Source: Leptotrichia sp. HSP-342 | GTDB lineage: Bacteria; Fusobacteriota; Fusobacteriia; Fusobacteriales; Leptotrichiaceae | Length of the DNA: 64,000 bases | Reading direction: 5' to 3' | NCBI RefSeq assembly: GCF_041199995.1 | Contig: NZ_CP165646.1 | Span: 496,001-560,000 of the forward strand | Shown: positions 28,106 to 36,941 of the stretch, piece by piece | Layout: every line of letters starts with the position of its first letter | How positions within the stretch are numbered: the first letter of the stretch is position 1 | Notes under the pieces: generated by a model | The model's database searches: none | What the model was told of the DNA's origin: nothing | What the model saw: the letters and a program-made list of their open reading frames with translations, nothing else | Program-made: the position numbers and the translations under genes

Positions 28106-28623
28106 TCATTATCATTCTCCTTTCTAAATTCAATTCTCATTTTTTCTACCCCTCCTACTTACAAAAAACATTGTATTTCATTTATAAAAATGTTTTGTTT
28201 TTTCTTTTTCTCTATACTACTATTTAATAATAGAGAAAAAAAATTTTTTTAACATCTTATAAAGTCTCAAAATATCATTTTTTTATAAAAAATAATACTA
28301 TTTACTCTTGTTGTAAACCTATTATACAATTTTTTTTATGATATTTCAACCTAATTTTTTTGATTTTGTATTTTTTTAGATGTAAAATTTAAAAATATTG
28401 TTTTTTGACAAAAAACGAATAAATTTAGTAAAAATAAATGAAAAAATATCAAAAAATCAATGATATTTAAAAAAGATAAAACATCTTATAAGATGTTTAA
28501 GTGTACAATTTATTATTGTTGATTTTTTATATTTCTATATTTTATAAAAATAGTACTTTTATCATTGTTTTTAACATAATTATATAGTATAATATGTATA
28601 ATTAATAAAATAAGAGGTATAAT
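28106..28623. other. AT-rich gene-free region upstream of rep, candidate double-strand origin
   Basis: About 500 nt without genes between rep and a divergent XRE regulator. It contains an 11-bp inverted repeat TTTTTCTCTAT...ATAGAGAAAAA (about 28205-28241), a perfect 20-nt palindrome AAACATCTTATAAGATGTTT near 28480-28500, and a partial copy of its arm (AACATCTTATAAAG) near 28251. Such palindromes beside an HUH rep are candidates for the nick site or Rep-binding site, or for the regulator's operator. Confidence 0.45.
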
Positions 28624-29310
28624 ATGGATGAAAAAAATAAAGAATATAATGTAGAAATAGGGGCTATAATACGAAATCATAGAAAAAATAAGAAAATTAC
28701 ACAAATACAGCTTGCTGAAAGAGTGGGATTGGGAAAGGTTAGTATACAGAAGTATGAATCTGGAGAAAGAGCTGTGCCATTTAATGTTTTGGTCAATATT
28801 TTTAAAGAGCTGGATATTAATATAGATGTGTTGAAAAAATTTTTTAAAAATGAGGAAATTAGTGATTTTAAAAATATTCTTTCATCTTTACTATTAGGCG
28901 AAAAATCAAAAAAAAAATTAAAGCAAATATTACTTTTTATTGATTATTTTGAATCTCTAGGATTTTCATTTTTTATAACAAATACTTTGGATAATGAAAA
29001 TAACTTAAGGTATGGAACTCTTGAGGATTTTATTAGAAATCCAAAAGTTGTGATAGTTAAAGCTCCAAATAATAATTATTTTAATATTGGCATTAAGGAT
29101 TTTTTGCGTTTTTTAACTCTGTATTCTACCAATAATATAAAAAATTTGTATAGTTTTTTAGAAATTTATCATTTGGATAGAAGTGATACTATTAATGACC
29201 CTTCTGAAATAGATAGAATTCAAGACCTTTTTAGTGAATATCCTTTAACCCAAGAAAGCAATTTTGAAGAAATTTTAGAAAAACTGGATAAAAAAAATAA
29301 GGGAGTTTAA
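28624..29310 (+). CDS. XRE-family transcriptional regulator
   Basis: A 228-residue protein. The N-terminal HTH (GAIIRNHRKNKKITQIQLAE, then VSIQKYESGERAVPF; residues 12-65) is typical Cro/CI. The C-terminal ~150 residues are not recognisable as a peptidase and lack the Ser-Lys dyad pattern of LexA-type repressors. It is divergent from rep, and the 500-nt gap between them is presumably its control region. A terminator follows directly. Confidence 0.85.
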   Translation: MDEKNKEYNVEIGAIIRNHRKNKKITQIQLAERVGLGKVSIQKYESGERAVPFNVLVNIFKELDINIDVLKKFFKNEEISDFKNILSSLLLGEKSKKKLKQILLFIDYFESLGFSFFITNTLDNENNLRYGTLEDFIRNPKVVIVKAPNNNYFNIGIKDFLRFLTLYSTNNIKNLYSFLEIYHLDRSDTINDPSEIDRIQDLFSEYPLTQESNFEEILEKLDKKNKGV

Positions 29311-29325
29311 TTTGGCTCCCTTTTT
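29300..29325 (+). terminator. Terminator of the XRE regulator
   Basis: GGGAG-tttaatttgg-CTCCC followed by TTTTT, overlapping the stop codon. Confidence 0.8.
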
Positions 29326-29347
29326 GTATAAATGCTTGATTTTATTA

Positions 29348-29624
29348 TTACTTAATAATTAATTCTCTGTTGTAAGTTAATATTCCATCAGTTGCTACAT
29401 ATGTACCTATAATTATACTCGCTTTTTATTAATTCCTGAATTTAAAGTTACTGTATAATTTAAGTTTGGGAGTTGAGTAATGGTAATTTTGACATCTTTA
29501 GTTGAATATAAATTATATTTGATATCTTCGATTGTTACAATTGCTAACACATCATTTTAACTTATAATTTTATTTTTCTTGCTAAATTTTCATTATTGTT
29601 TTTTCCAAAAATATTATTGAAAAA
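29348..29624 (-). pseudogene. Fragment of a D-Ala-D-Ala carboxypeptidase gene (C-terminal domain)
   Basis: Read leftwards and across about three single-base shifts, this encodes FFNNIFGKN, IEDIKYNLYSTKDVKIT, LPNLNYTVTLNSG and IIIGTYVATDGILTYNRELI. It parallels the C-terminal ~95 residues of the intact carboxypeptidase at 43147-44382 (FFNMIFGKN, IEDVKYNLYPTKDVEIT, RPNLTYSVNLNSG, IVGTYIATDGTLTYSGELI). There is no catalytic domain. It is a decayed, truncated copy stranded in the island. Confidence 0.85.
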
Positions 29625-29843
29625 CTAATCTGTTTTACTTTCTCTTGTTTGATTGTAATTTTCTGAAACATATTTGGTATAAATAAGTTTATTTTCACTT
29701 AGTACAGTTTCAACTTCAAGCACAATTTCTCTAACATCATTTCTTTTTAACTGTCTATATTTAAAATTAAAACATAAAACAATATTTTTTACTACATCAC
29801 TAGTTGTTAGTATAGATTCCTTCATTTTTATACTTATTATCAT
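29625..29843 (-). CDS. Hypothetical protein, doubtful
   Basis: A frame of 72 codons with no clear ribosome site; an inner start (MKESILTTSDVVKN) is possible. I recognise no family. It runs into the carboxypeptidase fragment and may be part of the same decayed block. Confidence 0.3.
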   Translation of the reverse strand: MIISIKMKESILTTSDVVKNIVLCFNFKYRQLKRNDVREIVLEVETVLSENKLIYTKYVSENYNQTRESKTD

Positions 29844-30153
29844 ATCTTATGACCAACCATCATCATTTACAAACAATCTAGAAAGTTCACTATCATTCAA
29901 TATATAAAATTTCGATTTAGACTTTTTCGCAACACTAAAACTAATAATTCATATTTAAAAAATAAATATAATTGCTTTTTTTATAAATTTTCTTCTGTTT
30001 CACTATTACTTTAGTATATTTTCTATTTTTTTACTTAATTTATTCATTGTATTTTTCCTGATTTTTAGGAGAGTCATTTTCTTGTTGGTTCATTTTGTTT
30101 ATAGTATTATCAATTATTCTCTCAATTTCTTTATCCTCTATTTCTTCTTGATT
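29844..30153. other. Degenerate coding debris
   Basis: No intact gene. On the minus strand, short open pieces (VAKKSKSKFYILNDSE..., and an in-frame 36-codon extension after the stop of the next gene, NQEEIEDKEIERIIDN...) indicate decayed small proteins. Confidence 0.4.
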
Positions 30154-30456
30154 TTAATTAATAGTTTGTTTTTTTGAGGAATTTTTTTTGCTTTTTTGCG
30201 AAGAAACTTTGCTATTAGTTGCTTGTTGTATTTGTTCTTTAGTTTCATTATTAGTTTGAGGTTGAACTACTTCAGTAGTTGGTACTGACTTTTCTATTTG
30301 TGGTTTAAATTGTTCTTTTTGTTTTTCTTCTAATTTTATTATTTTCTTTTGCATATTTAAAATATAAAATACTCCACTAAGAAGTATAATTGTAGATAAA
30401 ATAACTACTACTCCTATTAAAATTTTGATTACTTTATTGTCATTATCTTTTTCCAT
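30154..30456 (-). CDS. Small single-pass membrane protein
   Basis: A 100-residue protein: a short cytosolic start, one transmembrane helix (VIKILIGVVVILSTIILLSG, residues ~9-33), a heptad-like KKIIKLEEKQKEQ, and a Gln/Thr/Lys-rich tail. The helix and coil are nearly identical to the start of the LprI-like gene at 31414. After its TAA the frame stays open for another 36 codons, so the protein may once have been longer. AAAGGAG precedes the ATG. Function unknown. Confidence 0.65.
   Translation of the reverse strand: MEKDNDNKVIKILIGVVVILSTIILLSGVFYILNMQKKIIKLEEKQKEQFKPQIEKSVPTTEVVQPQTNNETKEQIQQATNSKVSSQKSKKNSSKKQTIN
30329..30431. repeat. Paralogous ~103-bp repeat, copy 1
   Basis: Encodes the membrane helix and coil of the protein at 30154-30456. 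It recurs at 31288-31390 with only a few differences, so the two genes share a recently duplicated 5' module. Confidence 0.8.
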
Positions 30457-30625
30457 TAACAGCTTCTCCTTTATTTTTAAATTCTTAATAATTTTAACAT
30501 TTCAACATATTTAAATTGTTCATATGATTATAAAAAAATGTATAAAAAACTTTCATTTCTGAAGTAAATTTATTCTACTCTTTTTTAATAATAAATTAGT
30601 ATTGATATCACGTATATTGTGTTAT

Positions 30626-30750
30626 TTATTGTTTTTCGCTATTTTTACCTGCAATTTGTTTTTCAATTGTTGCTTCTACAGTCATAAAATAAGAATACCC
30701 TATAGTAGATATAACAAAAATGCTTAATATCAAAAATATAATTTTCTCAA
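30626..30750 (-). pseudogene. Small membrane peptide gene with a probable one-base loss
   Basis: An AAGGAG site precedes TTG 30750. Restoring one A after the third codon gives 41 residues (MRKIIFLILSIFVISTIGYS...) with one transmembrane helix and a charged tail. As written, the frame stops after six codons. Function unknown. Confidence 0.4.
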
Positions 30751-30775
30751 AAAATTCTCCTTATAAATATTATTT

Positions 30776-31414
30776 CTACAATCCATCATACCGTCTCGCG
30801 AGTTCAATAGCTCTACTTTTTATCGTATCAATTTCACTATTTACAATTGTTACAGCTGCACCTATACATCCATTCATCTCACTTGCTATAGAATCCATTG
30901 ATTTCTCACGCTTTTTTATCCAAGCTCTTTCTTCATTACGAAGTGCTATTTTTTGAGATTCTGGATATTTTGACATTAATAGTTTATAAATTTGATTAAG
31001 TTCATTATCCCATTTTTTATGTAAAATTTCTCGATAGCTGACATATTCTGTGCAAGAACTTGTATTATCAAGAGTATATCCATCTAATTTATTTTCAACA
31101 GGTCTCATTCTATTTATCATCGCTTTTTCATAAGATGGTTTTGGAGCATTTATTTTTGCTTTAACTACTTTTGGCTCTGTTTTTACTTCTGCTTCTTTTT
31201 TTTGTATTAAGTTGAGATTGTACTGATTGTATAGAAGCCATATTTTGAGTTTCCACTTGCCTTTTCAATTGTTCTTCTTGTTCTGTTTCTAATTTTATTA
31301 TTTTCTTTTGCATATTTAAAATATAAAATATTCCACTAAGAAGTATAATTGTAGATAAAATAATTATTACTCCAATTAAAATTTTGATTATAGTTTGATT
31401 ATTTTTTCTTGCAT
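30776..31414 (-). pseudogene. LprI-like (DUF1311) membrane-anchored protein, frameshifted twice
   Basis: With one A restored at 31402-31407 and one at 31196-31203, the frame from ATG 31414 (AGAGGAG upstream) gives about 212 residues: an N-terminal transmembrane helix (IIKILIGVIIILSTIILLSG), a coil, then a C-terminal LprI-N/DUF1311-like domain. That domain has a conserved Cys (TSSCTEYVSYREI), WDNELNQIYKLLMSKYP and LRNEERAWIKKREK. LprI-type domains are known from lysozyme-inhibitor lipoproteins; here the anchor is a helix. Only the last 114 codons (30776-31120) are open as sequenced. Confidence 0.75.
31288..31390. repeat. Paralogous ~103-bp repeat, copy 2
   Basis: Near-identical to 30329-30431; it encodes the transmembrane helix of the LprI-like protein. 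Confidence 0.8.
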
Positions 31415-31439
31415 TTAAATTTTCTCCTCTTTTTTCATT

Positions 31440-31942
31440 CTAATAATTTCCATTTAAAAATTTACCTTCTGAAACAGTAGGTATTTCCAATGTATTTCTA
31501 TAAACTTCTATCAAATATTCATCTACAATTTTAGTAAATTCTTTTTCTATATTTCTTGAAATCATTGGTAAAATATATCCTGCTGGCAAACTTTTTAAAG
31601 CTGTTCCCCTAATTTCCAAATATTAGTATTTGAATTATATTTGGCATATGAAATATATCCAACAGGAGCAAAGAATAATTTTTTACTTACATCATAATTA
31701 ATATTTATATCATTATCTTCAAATATAACTGTAACATTTCTAACTACATTCTCATTTACTCTACACAAAGAGGCTTTAAAAGTTGTTATGTATTTAGAAT
31801 TATTTTTTGTAGTTTTCCAAATTTCTAAACAATAAGCATTAATTTTATCATAATTATAATTTTTATTATTAATATTAAACGAACTATTAGCCTGTGCCAC
31901 TAAAGTTAATATAACAATTCCTAATAAAATAAATTTTTTCAT
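31440..31942 (-). pseudogene. Exported hypothetical protein with a one-base loss
   Basis: A signal peptide (KKFILLGIVILTLVAQANS) and a 115-codon open part end at LGEQL. Adding one G to the G-run on the coding strand (C-run at 31606-31609) extends the frame by 53 codons to TAG 31440 (ALKSLPAGYILPMISRNI... ), giving about 167 residues. I do not recognise the family. The GYISYAKYNSNTNIWKLG stretch is followed by a helical tail. Confidence 0.65.
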
Positions 31943-31971
31943 TTTAAATATTCTTCTTCAAATTCTATAAA

Positions 31972-32721
31972 TTAATTTTCTAAAAATGTTTTACATTTAG
32001 AAAGCTCTTTTCTCTTTAGCTTTCGTAAGTTGTTGTAACTATTGTAAAGTCTGTCATCTGTGCTTCCCTCATATACATCAATATTTATATTACCATTTGA
32101 TAAAAATTTATATTTAAATTCTCTTCTAATTGGTGCACCTTCATAGATTTCAAGACCATCTAATATTAAATCACCATTTTCTTCTCTTACACCAACTAGA
32201 TAATTACCATTATCTGAATCATGTGCAAATATATTTTTATCTATGTATGCACATATATCAAATCCTGAATCAGTTTTATATGTCCATTTTCCCCAATATT
32301 TTTTTGGTACATTGCTGTCTTTTTCTGAATAATAATAATTACCACTTGACATTATGACTGGTCCAGCACAATCATTACCTGTATCTAATAAAATTCCATT
32401 ATTTTCTGTAAACGCTACTTTTAAAGTACAATTATAATCTGTTCTATTCTCTTCATCTACAAAGTCTTCATAATGTTTATCCAATAAAAATTCTACAATT
32501 TCTCCTTCTTTAATTTTAAAAGATTTTTCTTCAGTTTCAAAAATATTTCCTTGAACATATCCGTTAAGTGCTACTAAGAAATATTTAATTCCATTCTCAG
32601 TTTTATAACTTTTTAAAAATATTTTCTTTTCTCTGGTGCCGTTATAAGTCCCTTCCTTTATATAATCAGAAAATGATAAATTTCCTAATACCAACAATAA
32701 TAAAAATAATATTTTTTTCAT
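31972..32721 (-). CDS. Exported hypothetical protein
   Basis: A 249-residue protein with a clear signal peptide (LFLLLLVLGNLSFSD) and a beta-rich body. Two Cys (NCTLKV, NDCAGP) may form a disulfide, and WGKWTYKTDSGFDICAYID lies mid-protein. I do not recognise it. GGAGG precedes the ATG. It is one of a run of small exported or membrane proteins on the same strand (30154-34457) that may be one transcription unit. Confidence 0.65.
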   Translation of the reverse strand: MKKILFLLLLVLGNLSFSDYIKEGTYNGTREKKIFLKSYKTENGIKYFLVALNGYVQGNIFETEEKSFKIKEGEIVEFLLDKHYEDFVDEENRTDYNCTLKVAFTENNGILLDTGNDCAGPVIMSSGNYYYSEKDSNVPKKYWGKWTYKTDSGFDICAYIDKNIFAHDSDNGNYLVGVREENGDLILDGLEIYEGAPIRREFKYKFLSNGNINIDVYEGSTDDRLYNSYNNLRKLKRKELSKCKTFLEN

Positions 32722-32765
32722 AATTACTTATCCTCCTCTAAAATTAATAATTTTTCAAAAATTAC

Positions 32766-32880
32766 CTTACCAACTGGCTTTTATGAATATATCCATATTC
32801 ATTATATCCACGGACATTGTAAACAATATAATACCAATTTTTCTCATTATAATTATTATCCTTTAAAAAATATATTCGTT
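32766..32880 (-). pseudogene. Remnant of an SH3-like exported protein
   Basis: An open piece without a start (NEKNWYYIVYNVRGYNEYGY, then IHKSQLVR and stop) reads like the C-terminal half of a bacterial SH3 domain. It is too short to be a gene on its own. Confidence 0.4.
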
Positions 32881-32919
32881 AAATGTAATATTTAATTAAC
32901 TGATTGTATATACTAAAAA

Positions 32920-33228
32920 TTAATCTGAATTTTCTATCAATTTTATTAAAGAATAACTAATCAATAAAACACCACTACATATATAAATTGTTTTTGAAGT
33001 TTCTGTTCCTGAAATTTCTCCCCCTTTAATAGAAGCTGCCATAATATAATTATAGGCATCCCCACCAACATATTCTTTTGCAGAGGTAATTTCTTGATTA
33101 GGAATATAGTATCTAATACCCTTTGAGAAAAGGACTATACCTGCAATTAAAATCACAAATAATACTAATTTTAACTTTGTCTGTTTTAAATTTACATTTG
33201 TATTATTATATATTTTTTCTTGTTCCAT
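32920..33228 (-). CDS. Small membrane protein, unknown
   Basis: A 102-residue protein with two hydrophobic helices (about residues 18-36 and 80-96) and a hydrophilic loop between them. No motif is recognised. AGGAGG precedes the ATG, and this site overlaps the end of the upstream gene at 33240, so translation is probably coupled. Confidence 0.6.
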   Translation of the reverse strand: MEQEKIYNNTNVNLKQTKLKLVLFVILIAGIVLFSKGIRYYIPNQEITSAKEYVGGDAYNYIMAASIKGGEISGTETSKTIYICSGVLLISYSLIKLIENSD

Positions 33229-33239
33229 TTTATTTCCTC

Positions 33240-34457
33240 CTAATTTGTATAATTATTATAATAATTGTCTACTTCATTACTATAAAACTGTTTTGCCTTA
33301 TACTGCGAATTTGCATTATTCCAATAAGTTCCTTTATAATGACAACCAGCTTCATTCTCCATATCTTCATCAGCTATTGCCAAAATTACTACTTGCCTAA
33401 TTTGTGCAATTTTTTGTAAATATTCCTTATAAGCGTCATCAACTTCGATATATGTTGCTTGTATAAATGGTTTATTCGTTCCTGGCACTATTCTTTTATC
33501 AACTTTTTCAATTTCTTTTATTGCCTCACAATATTCAGCTTTTATATCTATATAAGCCTGATATTGGTTTTCTACTCCTATTAAAGTCTGCTCATACCCT
33601 AAACTTCTTTTAGAAAATGTTGAAGTTTTTCCATTATTTTTTTTATATTCATAACCGGTAATAACTTCATAATTACCATTATTGGAAGAAATATTTTTAG
33701 TTTTTTCATTACTTTTATTTTTATCCTCTATTATTGTAGCATTGTCTTTAGATGTATTTTCTTTTTTAGTCAAATTTCCATTATTTTTTTTATTAATAAA
33801 ATACAACCAACCAGAAATATTTATTAATACGATTATAGTACTAATTAATAACAAAATTACAATATTGTCTTTAAATTTATATTTTTTATTATTGTAATCT
33901 ATATCTTCGTTAGTAGAATTTTCTGATTGCTTATATTTTGTTTTTTCTGATTCTGTTTCAAAAAAATTTAACTTTTCATTCTTATGTTTATTATCTGTAA
34001 AAAGTTTCCAAATATTGATTATTATTGCTAACAATATTATAAAAAGTGAAAAAGTTTCAGTTTTGATAATTTTTTCAATAACTATTGATAGAACAGCTGA
34101 AATTAATGATATATAGCTCAATTTAAAAATTTCCGAAACTTCATTTTTTATATAATGTTTTATAAATATCACTACTAATAAAATTGTTAATATTATTATT
34201 AAAAATGTTAGGCTAATAGTAAGAAACTTCAATTTAGTATTTATTTTCTCAATATTTTTATTTGCCTGTTTTATTGGATAAAACTTAGATTCTGATAAAT
34301 TATATCACGCACGTAATTTTTTAGGATAAATAAATTCCGTAAATATTAAATTAAAAAATATAATAAAATTTAATACCACACTAGTTATTGTAAATAAATT
34401 ATTTCTCTCATCAATTCTGAATAAATAATTTAAAAATTTTACTTTTTTCATTTTCAT
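33240..34457 (-). pseudogene. Large membrane protein interrupted by an in-frame TGA
   Basis: ATG 34457 opens 50 codons (MKMKKVKFLNYLFRIDERNN...) to a TGA at 34305-34307. The same frame continues without further stops to 33240. If read through, it is 405 residues with about four transmembrane helices in the first half, a Lys/Asn-rich linker and a Tyr-rich C-terminal domain (YEQTLIGVENQYQAYIDIKA). As sequenced, a TTG at 34232 could start a 330-residue product (MKFLTISLTF). The family is unknown. The lesion is either a nonsense mutation or an error. Confidence 0.6.
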
Positions 34458-34511
34458 TCAAAAAAAAATCCTCCATTCTTTTTATATTTTTACCGTTTAG
34501 CAAATCAATTA

Positions 34512-34709
34512 TTAAAAAAAAATATCCAAAAACTCAACATCACTCAATCCATACTCCTTCCTAATAAACTTCATTTCTTCAATAGTAAAATTACTACTTC
34601 CATTGATTTTTCGTGAAAATGCTGAAGGAGTTATTTTTAGCTTGTGTGCCAATGTTTTGTTGTTGTCTTCGTGTAAACTCATTTTTGATTTTAAAAGATT
34701 CTTTTTCAT
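34512..34709 (-). CDS. Small XRE-like helix-turn-helix protein
   Basis: A 65-residue protein: NNKTLAHKLKITPSAFSRKI forms an HTH, followed by a helix ending in GLSDVEFLDIFF. It has the same layout as the 26703-26921 protein, whose end reads KNSELIQIFF. GGGAG lies 8 nt before the ATG. It is probably a phage- or ICE-type regulator. Confidence 0.7.
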   Translation of the reverse strand: MKKNLLKSKMSLHEDNNKTLAHKLKITPSAFSRKINGSSNFTIEEMKFIRKEYGLSDVEFLDIFF

Positions 34710-34734
34710 TTTAAATCTCCCGTCTTTTGCTAAT

Positions 34735-34860
34735 TGGTAAAATAATTATATCATAAATTAAAAGTTTGTCAAGACAACTTCAATTAAATTGATAGAATAT
34801 CAATTATATGATTAAATTTATTGATTTTAAAGTAGAATTATTATGAAAAATTTAGGAAAA
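34735..34860. repeat. Duplicated regulator control region, decayed copy
   Basis: About 125 nt match 36375-36515, the promoter-operator-start of the XRE gene. They include a palindromic operator AATTGATagaATATCAATT (34787-34805) and the first codons, which here run into a stop after MKNLGK. The AbiE pair lies between the two copies. Confidence 0.75.
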
Positions 34861-34873
34861 TAATGGAGTTATT

Positions 34874-35707
34874 CTATTCTTGTACAATATCTGCTATTTT
34901 ATTTAGTAATTTCAAAATTTCAGAAAATTGTATATTATCAACATATTTATTTTCATTTTTATAAATATTCCATTGTTTATTCAAATATTCATCATTTTTA
35001 ACGTCTTCTAAAATTTCCTTGCTTTCTAATATTTCTTCTATTGAATTTCTATTTTTTGCCGTTTCCCAAATTGCTTGTTTTAAGTTATTTACATCTATCT
35101 TATCATTTTTCAATTTAAAAATCATATAAATATCATAAAAATCTCTCAATCTCGTCGTTGTAATATTTCGTTTTATTATAGTTTCATACTTTTCAGCAAT
35201 CAATGTTTCTAATGAATAAACTAAGATATTTAACTTTTCTTTAAATATTGTTTCGTATGAATATTCTATTTCTGATGGAATTATTACATCTCCTGTTGTA
35301 ATATCAATTTTTAATGGATTTTTTATTTTTTCAAAATTTGCTGTCAAATGTAATCTATAATTTTCATATTCAGATATTTCTCTTATATTTTCTATTTTTC
35401 CCAATACAAATTCTATTCCATCATTTACTTCAATATTTAAAATTTCTAATACTATTTCTTTAATAATTTCTTCTTTTACTGGAAGTCCTTTTATCGTCGT
35501 ATCAATATCCATCGTTGTTCTATTTTGTATACCAATAATTGATGAAATTAAAAATCCACCTTTTATTATAAAATTCGCTCTATATTTTGATTTTTCCAAT
35601 CGAGCCAAAAATCTTTCAAAAAAATACATTTGCAATACTTCCTGTGCTTTCAAATCATTTTTTTCTGAAAAACTTTTTATTTTCCCTTTTAACTTTTCTG
35701 ATGTCAT
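34874..35707 (-). CDS. AbiEii/AbiGii-type nucleotidyltransferase toxin
   Basis: A 277-residue DNA-polymerase-beta-like nucleotidyltransferase. The characteristic IIKGGFLISSIIG (residues ~47-59) precedes the metal-binding TTMDIDTTIKG (Asp67-x-Asp69), and a later helix ETLIAEKYETII carries the conserved Lys. AbiEii toxins of type IV toxin-antitoxin systems are thought to modify tRNA or nucleotides and block growth during phage infection. It is translationally coupled to the antitoxin (4-nt ATGA overlap). Confidence 0.92.
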   Translation of the reverse strand: MTSEKLKGKIKSFSEKNDLKAQEVLQMYFFERFLARLEKSKYRANFIIKGGFLISSIIGIQNRTTMDIDTTIKGLPVKEEIIKEIVLEILNIEVNDGIEFVLGKIENIREISEYENYRLHLTANFEKIKNPLKIDITTGDVIIPSEIEYSYETIFKEKLNILVYSLETLIAEKYETIIKRNITTTRLRDFYDIYMIFKLKNDKIDVNNLKQAIWETAKNRNSIEEILESKEILEDVKNDEYLNKQWNIYKNENKYVDNIQFSEILKLLNKIADIVQE

Positions 35708-36303
35708 ATCAAAATCTCCAAATATTCTCTTACTTTTTTTTCAGTTTTCAATTCTTTACTATATTTTATTAATTTTCTTACTTTTATATCTTTATCTTTA
35801 AAAAATAATTTTAGTGCCTTTGAAAACACATCTACATCAATTTTTTCTTTATTTTTTATAATATCACATATCGTTCTCTCTTTATCATAAATATAAATTT
35901 TAGCCCCCATTTTACTCAAAGTTTCAATTTTTCCACTTTCAAATATTTCTTTTTTCACATAATGAATTTTCAAATTTTTAAATTTTTTCGTAATATGTAA
36001 AACATTGTAACCTTGTGGAACTGTTATTGAAATTGTATTTGGTACTTTATCTGTTAAATTATGAAAATATAGAGCAGTCGTATTTGAAAAAATCACATTA
36101 TTATTTTTTTGTATTTTCATAAATTCATCTGTGATTGTATCACTTTTCTGATAAACCCCTTGCTTTACTCTCTCTAAAATCCCTTTTTTACATAGATTAG
36201 AAAGTGTCTGCCTTTTTATACCAATTTTTTCTGCTTCCTTAACCGTTATTACAGTATTATTTTCAAAAAAATTATTTAATTTATCATTTGTAATTTCCAA
36301 CAT
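35704..36303 (-). CDS. AbiEi-type antitoxin/transcriptional regulator
   Basis: A 199-residue partner of the AbiEii toxin. An N-terminal winged HTH (ITVKEAEKIGIKRQTLSNLC; KKGILERVKQGVYQ) represses the operon in characterised systems. The C-terminal part (VIFSNTTALYFHNLTDKVPN; YDKERTICDII) is the AbiEi_4-like antitoxin domain. It lies first in the operon. Together with AbiEii it forms a phage-abortive toxin-antitoxin module. Confidence 0.9.
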   Translation of the reverse strand: MLEITNDKLNNFFENNTVITVKEAEKIGIKRQTLSNLCKKGILERVKQGVYQKSDTITDEFMKIQKNNNVIFSNTTALYFHNLTDKVPNTISITVPQGYNVLHITKKFKNLKIHYVKKEIFESGKIETLSKMGAKIYIYDKERTICDIIKNKEKIDVDVFSKALKLFFKDKDIKVRKLIKYSKELKTEKKVREYLEILI

Positions 36304-36374
36304 ATTATCACTACCTTTACTATCATACTTTAATTTTAATATTTTAAAGAGTATTTGTCAAGTTTTTCCTTTTT

Positions 36375-36515
36375 TTATTCATTAATCGGTAAAATAAATA
36401 TACCATAAAAATAAAATTTATCAGTATCGTTTCAATTAAATTGATAAAATATCAATTTTATGGTAAAATTTATTGATTTTAAAGGAGAATTACTATGGAA
36501 AATGTAGGAAAAAGA
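36375..36515. repeat. XRE control region, intact copy of the duplicated segment
   Basis: Contains the palindrome AATTGATAAAATATCAATT (36439-36457), AAAGGAG and the start of the XRE gene. It is about 80% identical to 34735-34860. Confidence 0.75.
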
Positions 36516-36821
36516 TTAAAGAGTTTGAGAGAAAAGTACAAATTTTCTTTGGAGGAAGTGGCTAAAAATATAAAATCATCTGCTGGAGCTATTTCAAGAT
36601 ATGAAAATAACGAAAGAAAAATAAATAGTGAAAGTCTAATTAGACTATCCAACTTATACAACGTTTCGCCTGAATACATATTATACGGTATAAATAAAGA
36701 TTCCAATAATTTAGAATCATCCATTATATCGTTTTTTAATAATGAAAATATAGATTTTGAAGAAAAAGAGGATTTGTTCAATAAGATTCAAAATGCCTTT
36801 TTTAAAGAAAAGTTTAAATAA
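36495..36821 (+). CDS. XRE-family transcriptional regulator
   Basis: A 108-residue protein. The HTH spans residues 5-60 (RLKSLREKYKFSLEEVAKNI; GAISRYENNERKI), followed by an acidic helical tail. It is divergent from the AbiE operon, sharing a ~190-nt control region with a palindrome that is probably its operator. AAAGGAG precedes the ATG. It may control itself and abiE (inference). Confidence 0.88.
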   Translation: MENVGKRLKSLREKYKFSLEEVAKNIKSSAGAISRYENNERKINSESLIRLSNLYNVSPEYILYGINKDSNNLESSIISFFNNENIDFEEKEDLFNKIQNAFFKEKFK

Positions 36822-36897
36822 AATTTATTATATTTAAAGCTATAAAAATAAAATTAAGAAAATAGTGATGTGTTTTCTAAAAATAGATTTTAAATTT

Positions 36898-36926
36898 GGG
36901 CCTGCTTTTTTGAGTGAGGCCCTTTT
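36898..36926 (+). terminator. Terminator after the XRE gene
   Basis: GGGCCT-gcttttttgagtg-AGGCCC followed by TTTT. Confidence 0.8.
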
Positions 36927-36941
36927 GTTATTCGCTCGTAT

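Noticed and set aside
30720..30956. 78-codon plus-strand frame
   Set aside because: It is antisense to the LprI-like C-terminal domain, which has recognisable motifs.
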